From assembly GCF_002563715.1 (NCBI RefSeq), contig NZ_PDJJ01000001.1, positions 2,914,001-2,978,000 of the forward strand: DNA of 64,000 bases, read 5' to 3'. Below, piece after piece: positions 21,692-29,926 of the stretch. The notes beneath the pieces were generated by a model. The model made no database searches and was not told the DNA's origin. It worked only from the letters and a program-made list of their open reading frames with translations. Within the stretch, counting starts at the first letter, position 1. Each line of letters opens with the position of its first letter. A program made the translations under genes and the position numbers. The DNA is from Isoptericola jiangsuensis (lineage in GTDB: Bacteria > Actinomycetota > Actinomycetes > Actinomycetales > Cellulomonadaceae).

Positions 21692-23791
21692 TCACGGGTC
21701 GCGTGGGTCGAGGACGACGGCGCCGGACGGCGCCAGCACCACCTCACCGGCGACGACCTCCCCCGTCAGGAGGTCGACCGCGGCCCCGGGCACGGGGACC
21801 CGCGCCGCGGAACCGCCGTGGTTGAGCACGAACAGCAGGCCACCGCGACGCACCGCCTCCACGCCCGGCAGGTCGCCCAGCCCGGGCAGCACCCCCTCCA
21901 CCCCGGCGCGGTCGAGCGCCCGGCCGAGCACGCCGGCGAGCACCGCCTCCGGCAGCACGGCCCCCACGTACCAGGCCGCGCCGCCGCCCGCCGGGACGTG
22001 GCGCGTCACCGCGGGCGCACCCGCCAGGTGGCCCTCGGCGAACGTCGCCAGCACCTGCGCGCCGTCGGAGCGCAGCAGCTCGCCGAACGTGGTCGCACGC
22101 GGCGCGTCCGACGCCGCGGCCGCGGACGCCAGGTCCGCGCCCACCGCCAGGGCGACGCCGTCGTCGGGCAGCGGCACCCACTCCTCGCCGCTCACACCCA
22201 GCGTGTCGCGCAGCAGCACCGGGAACCTCCCGGGACGAACCTGCGCGTCGGCGTCCGCGACGCCGCTGAACGGGCCGACGACGAGGCTCGCCCCGCGCCG
22301 GACCGCCGCCTCGAGGCCCAGCGCGGCATCCTCGGTGAGCACGTACGACTGCGGCACCAGGACCACGTCGTAGCCCGTGAGGTCGGCGCCCGGCGGGGCG
22401 AGGTCGACCGCGACGCCCGCCGCCCACAGCGGCCGGTACCAGGCCCGCACCTGGTCGAGCACGCCGAGCCGGGCCGTGGGTCGGGCCTGCTCCTCGGCCG
22501 CCCACCACGACTCCCAGTCGAACAGCAGCACCACGCGCGCCTCGACGCGGCCACCCACCACGGGGCGCAGGCGCCGCAGGTCCGCCCCGAGGCGACGCAC
22601 GCCGGCATGGACCCGGGTGTCCGGGCCCGCGTGGGGCAGCATCGCGGAGTGGAACCGTTCGGCGCCGGCCCGCGACGCCCGCCACTGGAAGAAGCACACG
22701 CCGTCCGCGCCGCGGGCCACCGCCTGCAGCGACTCCAGCCGGGAGCGGTCGGGACTCTTGGTGAGGTTGTGCTCGCGCCAGCTCACCGCGGCGGTCGCCT
22801 GCTCCATGAGCACCCACGGGTCGCCCCCGCCGAGCGACCGGACGAGGTCCTGCACCAGCGCGGAGTCGGCCGGGGCGTGCGGGTCGCCGGGGTCGGGGTA
22901 CTGGTCGTCGGCGACGACGTCGAGGTCGCCCGCCCACGACCAGTAGTCGACCAGGGGGAAGAACCCCATGAAGTTCGTCGTCACGGGGACGTCGGGGTCG
23001 GCCGCCCGGATCACGTCGCGCTGCTCGCGGTAGAGGTCGAGCAGCAGGTCCGAGGAGTAGCGCCGGAAGTCGAGGGCCTGCGTCGGGTTGACGTGGTAGA
23101 CCATGCGTCGCGGCGGCAGGATCTCGTCGAACGAGCCGTAGGCCTGCGACCAGAACGTGGTGCCCCACGCCTCGTTGAGCCGCTCCAGGGTCCCGTAGCG
23201 GGTACGCAGCCAGTCGCGGAACCGCGCGGCGGACTCGTCGCCGTGGCACACCTGGCCGAACTCGTTGCCGACATGCCACATCCGCACCGCCGGGTGCCCG
23301 GCGTACCGGGCGACCAGGTCGCGGGTGATCGCGAGCGCGTGGTCCCGGTACACCTGGGACGCCGGGGAGAAGTGGTTGCGCGACCCGGCCACCAGCCGGA
23401 CGCCGTCGACGTCGACGGGCAGGGTCTCGGGGTACCGGTGCCCGAGCCAGGCGGGCGGCGACGCCGTCGGGGTGGCGAGGTCGACGGCGACCCCGGCGGC
23501 GTGCAGGACGTCGAGGACCTCGTCGAGCCACGCGAAGTCGCGCACGCCGGGGCTCGGCTCGTAACGGGCCCACGAGAACACGCCGACCGTGACGAGGTTG
23601 ACCCCGGCCTCGCGCATGAGCCGGGCGTCCTCGCGCCAGACGTCGGGACCCCACTGCTCGGGGTTGTAGTCGCCGCCGTGGAGCAGGCCGAGGTCGTCGG
23701 TCAGCGCGGCGAAGCGCCCTGCTCCGGCGGGGCGGGCGGACGTCGCCGTCCCGCCGGTCCTGCTCGCCGTCGTCCGCTCCGTGCTCGGCAC
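21692..23791 (-). CDS. GH42 beta-galactosidase
   Basis: The GTG at 23791 is chosen because GAGGAGG precedes it by 5 bp. The product has 699 residues with GGDYNPEQWG at the start, the acid/base Glu177 in GNEFG and the nucleophile Glu330 in WVLMEQ, all normal for GH42. No signal peptide. GH42 enzymes release terminal beta-galactose from oligosaccharides. It is divergent from the GH95 gene with a shared TCGAAGCGCTTCGA operator, so in this setting its likely substrate is the galactosyl side chain of xyloglucan oligosaccharides. The substrate is inferred. Confidence 0.93.
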   Translation of the reverse strand: MPSTERTTASRTGGTATSARPAGAGRFAALTDDLGLLHGGDYNPEQWGPDVWREDARLMREAGVNLVTVGVFSWARYEPSPGVRDFAWLDEVLDVLHAAGVAVDLATPTASPPAWLGHRYPETLPVDVDGVRLVAGSRNHFSPASQVYRDHALAITRDLVARYAGHPAVRMWHVGNEFGQVCHGDESAARFRDWLRTRYGTLERLNEAWGTTFWSQAYGSFDEILPPRRMVYHVNPTQALDFRRYSSDLLLDLYREQRDVIRAADPDVPVTTNFMGFFPLVDYWSWAGDLDVVADDQYPDPGDPHAPADSALVQDLVRSLGGGDPWVLMEQATAAVSWREHNLTKSPDRSRLESLQAVARGADGVCFFQWRASRAGAERFHSAMLPHAGPDTRVHAGVRRLGADLRRLRPVVGGRVEARVVLLFDWESWWAAEEQARPTARLGVLDQVRAWYRPLWAAGVAVDLAPPGADLTGYDVVLVPQSYVLTEDAALGLEAAVRRGASLVVGPFSGVADADAQVRPGRFPVLLRDTLGVSGEEWVPLPDDGVALAVGADLASAAAASDAPRATTFGELLRSDGAQVLATFAEGHLAGAPAVTRHVPAGGGAAWYVGAVLPEAVLAGVLGRALDRAGVEGVLPGLGDLPGVEAVRRGGLLFVLNHGGSAARVPVPGAAVDLLTGEVVAGEVVLAPSGAVVLDPRDP

Positions 23792-23826
23792 CGTCGCCTC
23801 CTCGCGTCGTCGCCGCGACACCGCTG

Positions 23827-23854
23827 TCGAAGCGCTTCGAGCGCACGCTAGCCT
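23827..23854. promoter_or_regulatory. Shared divergent promoter and LacI-type operator (GH42 and GH95 genes)
   Basis: TCGAAGCGCTTCGA lies at 23827-23840. On the plus strand TAGCCT (23849-23854) is a -10 that would start transcription at or next to the ATG at 23861, a leaderless mRNA. On the minus strand TAGCGT (23845-23850) is a -10, with TGGACA (23869-23874) as the -35 at 18 bp. One operator therefore serves both directions. Confidence 0.8.
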
Positions 23855-23860
23855 GGGCCG

Positions 23861-26656
23861 ATGCCGGGTGTCCAGCGTCGCCACCAGCCCCGTCCCGCCT
23901 CCCCGGGCAGCGCCCGCGGCCCTGCCGCGCCGACCGCCCCCGCCGTGCCCCCCGAGGCCCCGCCACGCGCCGAGGCCGGGCCGACGACGGACCCGCACCC
24001 GCCGGCCGACGGCCCCGACGACCTGCACCGGCTCTGGTACGACGCCCCCGCCACGACCTGGCTCGAGGCCCTGCCCGTCGGCAACGGCCACCGTGCCGCG
24101 ATGTGCGCGGGCCGCCCCGGCACCGAGCACCTGTGGCTCAACGACGGCACCGCCTGGTCCGGGCGCCCCGACCCCGACCCCCTCGCGGGCGTCCGGGCCC
24201 GCGGGCCCGAGCACCTCGCCGCGGTACGGCGCGCCCTCGACGACGGCGACGTCCGCGAGGCCGAGCGCCTGCTCGCCGCGATGCAGTCCCCCTGGTCGCA
24301 GGCGTACCTCCCGCTCGCGGAGGCCGACGTCGCCGTCACGGCCGCCGACCCGCCCGGCGACGACGACGCGCAGGAGGCCGGCGATGACGGCGCGCGGGCG
24401 CCCGGAGCGTCCGGCGCCGGGGAGCGCGGCGCCGCGGTGCGTGAGCTCGACCTGCGCACCGGGGTCGCCACGCACCGCTGGTGGACGCCCGCGACCGGCG
24501 GCGTCGTCCAGGAGACCTGGGCCGACGCGACCGGCGGCGCGCTCGTCCACACCGTGCGCGCGGAGCGACCCGTGCGCGTCACCGTGCGGGTGGAGAGCCT
24601 GCTGCGCACGTCGGGCTCCCCCGACCCCGCGCTCACGCCGGACGCCTCCGGCGACCTCGCGCACGTCGTGGACCTGCCCGTCGACGTCCCGCCGGGGCAC
24701 GCGCCGGGCGGGAGCGTCGTCCGCTACGCCGACGACGGCCGCCACGGCGTCGTCGTGGTGCGGGCGGTCGGGGACGCCGGGGCCGACGTCACCGGCGGCA
24801 TGCTGCGCACCGGTGCGGCCACCACCCACGTCCTGCTCGTCGCGACCGCGACGACCGACCCGCCCGGCGACCCGGTCGGACCCGTCGCCGAGCGCCTCGC
24901 GGCCCAGCTCGACCCGCGCCCGGCACGGGTCGGCACGGACGCCGGGGCGGAGCCCGGGGCACGTGCCGGGGCCGTCCGCGAGCGCCTGCGCGCCGCCCAC
25001 GTGGCGGCGCACCGGGAGCTGTACGACCGGGTGCGGCTGGTGCTGCCGTCGGCGGAGGGCGCCGCCGACCTGCCGACGGACCGGCGGGTCACGGCGGCGG
25101 AGCACCGCCCGGACCCGGGGCTGGCGGCGCTGGTGTTCCACCACGGGCGCTACCTGCTGCTGTCGTCGTCGCGGCCGGGCGGGCTGCCGGCGACGTTGCA
25201 GGGGCTGTGGAACCCGTGGCTGCCGGGCCCGTGGAGCAGCGCGTACACGCTGAACATCAACCTGCAGATGGTCTACTGGGCGGCCGAGCCGACGGGGCTG
25301 GCGGAGTGTCACGAGCCGTTGCTGGCGTTCGTGCGGCGTCTCGCGCGGGGGCCGGGGGCGCGGGTGGCGGCGGACCTGTACGGGGTGCGCGGCTGGACGG
25401 CGCACCACAACGCGGACGCGTGGGGGCACGCGGCGCCGGTGGGTGCGGGCGAGGGCGACGCGTCGTGGGCGGCGTGGGCGTCGGCGGGCTGGTGGCTGGT
25501 GCAGCACCTGGTGGAGCACCACCGGTTCGCGGCGGACCGGGAGGCGGCGGACGCGGTGCTGCGGGAGTCGTGGGACGTGCTGCGCGGGGCGGCGCTGTTC
25601 GCCCTCGACTGGGCGCGGCCCGCCGCGTCCGCTCCGCGAGGTGGCACCTCCGGTCGTGGGGTCGTGCCCCCGGGGTACGACCTCTTGGCTGCAGGTACGA
25701 CCTCGCGGGCGACGGCGCGGCTGAGCCCGTCGACGTCCCCGGAGAACACGTTCGTCGCGCCGGACGGGGCGCCTGCGGCGGTGACGGCGGACGCGACGAT
25801 GGACGTGGCGCTGGTGCGCTCGCTGGCGGCCGCGTGCGGGGAGGTCGCGGCGCTGCTGGGCGGGGACGAGGCCGCCGAGCCGTGGGTGGACGAGCTGGCG
25901 ACCCTTGCGGCGGCGCTGCCGGAGCATCGCGTGGGGCCGCGGGGCGAGCTGCTGGAGTGGGGGGCGGAGCTGCCGGAGGCGCAGCCGGAGCACCGGCACC
26001 TGTCGCACCTGGTGGGGCTGTTCCCGCTGGGCGTGCTGGGTCCCGCGACGACGCCGGACCTGGCGACGGCGGCGGGGCGGACCCTGGAGCTGCGGGGCCG
26101 GGAGTCGACGGGCTGGTCGCTGGCGTGGCGGGTGGCGCTGTGGGCGCGGCTCGGGCGGGGCGACCGGGCGCACGAGCAGGTGCGCCTCGCGCTGCGCCCG
26201 GCCGTGGAGGGTGCGGGGCACCGGGGCGGGCTGTACCCGAACCTGTTCAGCGCGCACCCGCCGTTCCAGCTGGACGGGAGCTGCGGGCTGACCGCGGGCG
26301 TGGCCGAGCTGCTGCTGCAGTCCCACCGCGGCTCGCGCGACGTGCCGCACCTGGACGTGCTGCCGGCGCTCCCGGTGGCCTGGCCGGACGGCGAGGTGAC
26401 CGGCCTGCGGGCCCGGGGCGGGCTCCGGGTGGACCTGGCATGGCGGGCCGGGACGCCGGTGCGGGTGGTGCTGCACGCGCCGCGGGGGCGCGACGTGACG
26501 GTGACCCTGGGAAGTTCGCCCGGCCGACCCGCGCCTCCGGGGCCGCTGACGGTCCCGGCCGGGGCTATGTTGACCCTCGACCCCATCAGCCTGACCGACC
26601 CGGCCGACCGGGGCCGCACGGACGCGGCCCCGGGCTCGGCGGTCGCCGCCCCGTGA
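23861..26656 (+). CDS. GH95 alpha-L-fucosidase-type enzyme
   Basis: The protein has 931 residues. A Pro/Ala-rich N-terminal 55 residues is not a signal peptide. The N-terminal beta domain then begins (LWYDAPATTWLEALPVGNG), and the (alpha/alpha)6 barrel contains YTLNINLQMVYW with the paired Asn residues, GWTAHHNADAW, and LSPSTSPENTF with the candidate acid Glu. GH95 enzymes remove alpha-1,2-linked fucose or L-galactose, for example from xyloglucan. About 27 residues inside the barrel (near residue 600) come from a repeat-like insertion. Ten bp separate its stop from the LacI gene, so the two form an operon. The start fits a leaderless transcript. Confidence 0.9.
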   Translation: MPGVQRRHQPRPASPGSARGPAAPTAPAVPPEAPPRAEAGPTTDPHPPADGPDDLHRLWYDAPATTWLEALPVGNGHRAAMCAGRPGTEHLWLNDGTAWSGRPDPDPLAGVRARGPEHLAAVRRALDDGDVREAERLLAAMQSPWSQAYLPLAEADVAVTAADPPGDDDAQEAGDDGARAPGASGAGERGAAVRELDLRTGVATHRWWTPATGGVVQETWADATGGALVHTVRAERPVRVTVRVESLLRTSGSPDPALTPDASGDLAHVVDLPVDVPPGHAPGGSVVRYADDGRHGVVVVRAVGDAGADVTGGMLRTGAATTHVLLVATATTDPPGDPVGPVAERLAAQLDPRPARVGTDAGAEPGARAGAVRERLRAAHVAAHRELYDRVRLVLPSAEGAADLPTDRRVTAAEHRPDPGLAALVFHHGRYLLLSSSRPGGLPATLQGLWNPWLPGPWSSAYTLNINLQMVYWAAEPTGLAECHEPLLAFVRRLARGPGARVAADLYGVRGWTAHHNADAWGHAAPVGAGEGDASWAAWASAGWWLVQHLVEHHRFAADREAADAVLRESWDVLRGAALFALDWARPAASAPRGGTSGRGVVPPGYDLLAAGTTSRATARLSPSTSPENTFVAPDGAPAAVTADATMDVALVRSLAAACGEVAALLGGDEAAEPWVDELATLAAALPEHRVGPRGELLEWGAELPEAQPEHRHLSHLVGLFPLGVLGPATTPDLATAAGRTLELRGRESTGWSLAWRVALWARLGRGDRAHEQVRLALRPAVEGAGHRGGLYPNLFSAHPPFQLDGSCGLTAGVAELLLQSHRGSRDVPHLDVLPALPVAWPDGEVTGLRARGGLRVDLAWRAGTPVRVVLHAPRGRDVTVTLGSSPGRPAPPGPLTVPAGAMLTLDPISLTDPADRGRTDAAPGSAVAAP
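25638..25704 (+). repeat. Palindromic repeat inserted in frame in the GH95 gene
   Basis: GAGGTGGCACCTC (25638-25650) is self-complementary. GTCGTGCCCC and GGGGTACGAC (25661-25681) form a hairpin with one mismatch. GGTACGACCTC occurs twice, at 25674-25684 and 25694-25704. The block encodes a Gly/Pro-rich stretch (RGGTSGRGVVPPGYDLLAAG) just before the conserved SPSTSPEN motif, where family members usually have a short loop. Confidence 0.6.
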
Positions 26657-26666
26657 GGAGCTGACC

Positions 26667-27665
26667 GTGCCCACCATCGAGGACGTCGCGAAGGCGGCCG
26701 GAGTCTCGGCGTCGACGGTCTCCTACGTCCTGTCCGGCAAGCGCTCGATCTCGGGCCCGACGCGCAAGCGGGTCGAGCAGGCCATCGCGGACCTGGGCTA
26801 CCGGCCCCACGCCGGGGCGCGCGCGCTGGCGTCGAGCCGCACGAACGTCATCGGGCTCATGGTGCCGTTGCGTGCGGGGGTCGACGTGTCGGTGGTGATG
26901 CAGTTCGTCACCGGCGTGGTCACGCGGGCGCGCGGCGCGGACCACGACGTGCTGCTGCTGACGCAGGACGACACGGGCGGCCTGGAGCGGGTGGCGGCGG
27001 GGTCGATGGTGGACGCGATCATCGTCATGGACGTGGAGGCCGACGACCCCCGCGTGCCGGTGCTGCGGGGGTTGCGGCAGCCGACGGTGCTCATCGGGCT
27101 GCCGCACGACCCGGCGGGCCTGAGCTGCGTGGACCTGGACTTCGAGGCGGCGGGGCGGCTCGCGGCGGGCCACCTGGCGGACGCGGGCCACCGGGAGGTC
27201 GCGCTGGTCGGTCCGCCGCCGGCGGTGCTGGCGCGGCACACGAGCTACGCGGACCGGGTGATCCGGGGCTGGTCGGCGACGTGCTCGGCGCGCGGTGTGG
27301 CGGGCGTGGTGGAGGCGTGCGAGACGACGCCGGACGGCGCGCGCCGGGCGGTGGACGCGGTGCTGGAGCGGGCTCCGGGCACGACGGGGTTCTTCGTGCA
27401 CAACGAGCAGGCGCTGCCCCACGTGCTGGGCCGGCTCGCGGAGCGGGGGCTGGCCTCGGCGGCGGGCGCTCCGGTGGTGGCCCTGTGCCCGACGGCGGTG
27501 GCGACGGCGCAGGCGGTGCCGCTGACGAGCATCGACATCCCGGGCGAGGTGATCGGCGGGGTCGCCGTCGACATGGTGCTGGCGGGGCTGGACGGGGAGC
27601 GGCCGGCGGAGACCCGTCTGCTGGCGCCGGTCCTGGTCGAGCGCGGGGGCGCGACGACGCCCTGA
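26667..27665 (+). CDS. LacI-family transcriptional regulator of the xyloglucan-type regulon
   Basis: The protein has 332 residues. The N-terminal helix-turn-helix TIEDVAKAAGVSASTVSYVLSG and hinge YRPHAGARALAS are typical LacI; the rest is a periplasmic-binding-protein-like sensor domain. The GTG follows GAGGAGCTGACC. It is co-transcribed with the GH95 gene, whose promoter holds a TCGAAGCGCTTCGA operator, so it is likely to repress itself and the three other units with that site. The inducer is unknown, presumably an oligosaccharide. Assigning the operator to this protein is inference from position. Confidence 0.9.
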   Translation: MPTIEDVAKAAGVSASTVSYVLSGKRSISGPTRKRVEQAIADLGYRPHAGARALASSRTNVIGLMVPLRAGVDVSVVMQFVTGVVTRARGADHDVLLLTQDDTGGLERVAAGSMVDAIIVMDVEADDPRVPVLRGLRQPTVLIGLPHDPAGLSCVDLDFEAAGRLAAGHLADAGHREVALVGPPPAVLARHTSYADRVIRGWSATCSARGVAGVVEACETTPDGARRAVDAVLERAPGTTGFFVHNEQALPHVLGRLAERGLASAAGAPVVALCPTAVATAQAVPLTSIDIPGEVIGGVAVDMVLAGLDGERPAETRLLAPVLVERGGATTP

Positions 27666-27684
27666 CGGCGCACCTCCGGCTGCC

Positions 27685-27721
27685 ACGGCCGCCGTCCGGG
27701 ACGTTCCCGGACGGCGGCCGT
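27685..27721 (+). terminator. Terminator of the GH95-lacI operon
   Basis: Perfect 17-bp arms (ACGGCCGCCGTCCGGGA and its complement) enclose a CGT loop, 20 bp after the LacI stop. Confidence 0.85.
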
Positions 27722-27793
27722 CGTGCGTCCGCCCGGGGGCCGGAGGGTCCCGGGATGCGGTCGACCCATTGCGCGGCGGCCCTCGTCGGTGAT

Positions 27794-27814
27794 ATCAATT
27801 CGAAGCGCTTCGAC
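27794..27814 (+). promoter_or_regulatory. Promoter -10 and LacI-type operator of the ABC importer operon
   Basis: TCGAAGCGCTTCGA (27801-27814) follows one base behind a possible -10, TATCAA (27794-27799). The spacing of -10 to operator matches the other members of the set. The importer GTG is 41 bp downstream. Confidence 0.8.
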
Positions 27815-27854
27815 AATGTTCGTCGTCGCGCCGACCATCACGAGGGAGTGACAG

Positions 27855-28892
27855 GTGAGTCTCACGCAGGGAACCCCGGCGGCCACGGGCGCGCCCGCCG
27901 CGACGCAGGCCGCGGCGACCCCGCTGCCCGTCGCCGGACGCGGCACGCCGTCCCGGCGTCCCGGGGGGCGACGCCGCGGCGGGCGCCCGTCGAGCGCCCG
28001 GTCGTCCAAGACGATGTTCCTGCTCGTCGCGCCGTTCCTCGTCCTGGTGTTCCTCTTCTCGTACCTGCCGCTGGCGGGCTGGGCCACGGCGTTCTACGAC
28101 TACAAGCCGGCGCTCGGGCTCGCGGGCAGCGAGTTCGTGGGGCTCCAGTGGTTCGAGATGCTCGTCTCCTCGCCGGTGCAGCTCCAGCAGATCGGGCAGG
28201 TGCTGACCAACACGCTGGCCATGAGCTTCCTCGGGTTCGCCACGTCGCTGCTGCCGGTGTTCTTCGCGATGCTGCTCAACGAGATCCGCGCCCCCTGGTT
28301 CCGCAACGCGGTGCAGACCCTGACGACCCTGCCGAACTTCATCTCGTGGGTGCTGGTCTACCTCATCGCCTTCTCGCTGTTCTCCAGCACGGGCCTCGTG
28401 AACTCGGTGCTCGGCGACTGGGGCCTCATCACCGCGCCGCTCAAGTTCCTCGACACCGACCAGCACGTCTGGCTGACGATGCTGCTCTGGAGCCTGTGGA
28501 AGGGCCTGGGGTGGGGCGCGATCATGTACCTCGCCGCCATCACGTCGATCGACCCGGCGCTGTACGAGTCCGCCCGGATCGACGGGGCCAACCGCTTCCA
28601 GCTCATGCGGTACATCACGTTCCCCCAGCTCATGCCGACGTACGTCGTCCTGCTGGTGCTGTCCATCGCCAACATGCTCAACAACGGGATGGAGCAGTAC
28701 TACGTGTTCCAGAACGCGTTCAACAAGGAGTACATCCAGGTGCTGGACCTGTACGTCTACAACATCGGCATCACGGGCAACAGCCTGTCGATGGCCACCG
28801 CGCTGGGGATGCTCAAGTCCCTGATCTCCGTCCTGCTGCTGGTCGCCGCGAACGCCGTCGCCAAGCGCGCCCGCGGCACCTCGATCATCTGA
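27855..28892 (+). CDS. Carbohydrate ABC importer permease (LplB type)
   Basis: The protein has 345 residues with about six membrane helices after a basic cytoplasmic N-terminus of about 50 residues. The EAA-type loop that contacts the ATPase is visible (LYESARIDGANRFQLMRYITFPQL). Length and motifs match the LplB group of polysaccharide or oligosaccharide permeases. The GTG start is preceded by GGGAGTGACAG. It is first in an operon with a second permease and a solute-binding protein and has the TCGAAGCGCTTCGA operator upstream. No ATPase gene follows. Confidence 0.9.
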   Translation: MSLTQGTPAATGAPAATQAAATPLPVAGRGTPSRRPGGRRRGGRPSSARSSKTMFLLVAPFLVLVFLFSYLPLAGWATAFYDYKPALGLAGSEFVGLQWFEMLVSSPVQLQQIGQVLTNTLAMSFLGFATSLLPVFFAMLLNEIRAPWFRNAVQTLTTLPNFISWVLVYLIAFSLFSSTGLVNSVLGDWGLITAPLKFLDTDQHVWLTMLLWSLWKGLGWGAIMYLAAITSIDPALYESARIDGANRFQLMRYITFPQLMPTYVVLLVLSIANMLNNGMEQYYVFQNAFNKEYIQVLDLYVYNIGITGNSLSMATALGMLKSLISVLLLVAANAVAKRARGTSII

Positions 28893-28907
28893 GCCCGGAG
28901 GACGACG

Positions 28908-29897
28908 ATGACGACGCCCACCACGCCCCGCCCGGCCCCCGCGGCCGACGCCGGCACGACCCCGCCGACCCCCGCCCGGCGGCGGCGCCGGTCCCCCAGC
29001 GAGCAGCGCTCCCGCGGGGACGTCCCGTTCGCGATCCTCAACTACGGCGGCTTCCTGCTGTTCGCGCTGCTGTGCGCCTACCCGTTCTACTACCTGATCA
29101 TCAACTCGATCAGCGCGAACGACGTCAGCGCGCTCGGCGACGTCCGGCTGCTGCCGCAGGGCCTGCACCTGTCGAACTACCAGCAGATCCTGGCGCTGGA
29201 CGGCCTGACGAACGCGGCCGTGGTGTCGGTGGCCCGCACCGTGATCGGCACGGCGGCCACGGTCCTCGCCTCGGCGTTCCTCGGCTTCATGTTCACCCAG
29301 GAGCGCATGTGGAAGCGCTCCCTGTGGTACCGGCTGACCGTCTTCACGATGTACTTCAGCGCCGGTCTCATCCCGCTGTACATCACCATGCAGACCCTCG
29401 GGCTGACCAACTCGTTCTGGGTGTACGTCATCCCCGCGATCGTGCAGCCGTTCAACATCATCCTCGTCAAGACGTACGTCGAGGCCATGCCGCGTTCCCT
29501 GCAGGAGGCCGCGGAGATCGACGGCGCCGGCACGTTCCGGACGTTCTGGCGGATCGTCCTGCCGAACATGACGCCCATCCTGGCGACCGTGGCGATCTTC
29601 ACCGCCGTGGCCCAGTGGAACTCGTTCCAGGACACGCTGCTCTACGTCACCGACCAGAAGCTCTACTCGCTGCAGTACCTGCTCTACACGTACACGAACC
29701 AGGCGAGCAGCCTCGCGCAGGCCGCGCAGAACGCCCAGGGCAACCTCGGCTCCATCGTGTCGGCCGCGACCTCGCAGACGCCGACGTCGATCCGGATGAC
29801 CGTCGCCGTCCTGGTCGTGCTGCCGATCATCTTCGTCTACCCGATGTTCCAGCGGTATTTCGTCAAGGGCATCATGCTCGGCGCGGTCAAGGGCTGA
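28908..29897 (+). CDS. Carbohydrate ABC importer permease (LplC/YtcP type)
   Basis: The protein has 329 residues with six predicted helices. The EAA loop is in LQEAAEIDGAGTFRTFWRIVLP, and it ends with the FVKGIMLGAVKG sequence typical of LplC-type permeases. It pairs with the permease before it to form the membrane channel. The gap is 15 bp with GGAGG before the ATG. Confidence 0.92.
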   Translation: MTTPTTPRPAPAADAGTTPPTPARRRRRSPSEQRSRGDVPFAILNYGGFLLFALLCAYPFYYLIINSISANDVSALGDVRLLPQGLHLSNYQQILALDGLTNAAVVSVARTVIGTAATVLASAFLGFMFTQERMWKRSLWYRLTVFTMYFSAGLIPLYITMQTLGLTNSFWVYVIPAIVQPFNIILVKTYVEAMPRSLQEAAEIDGAGTFRTFWRIVLPNMTPILATVAIFTAVAQWNSFQDTLLYVTDQKLYSLQYLLYTYTNQASSLAQAAQNAQGNLGSIVSAATSQTPTSIRMTVAVLVVLPIIFVYPMFQRYFVKGIMLGAVKG

Positions 29898-29926
29898 CCG
29901 TGCTCCATCGAACACGAAGGGGTGTC

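Noticed and set aside
21692-26677. A 5-kb minus-strand open frame running through the GH42 gene and back across the GH95 gene.
   Set aside because: Only the 3' part (21692-23791) matches GH42; the rest is the antisense of GH95. The GTG at 23791 with GAGGAGG is the real start.
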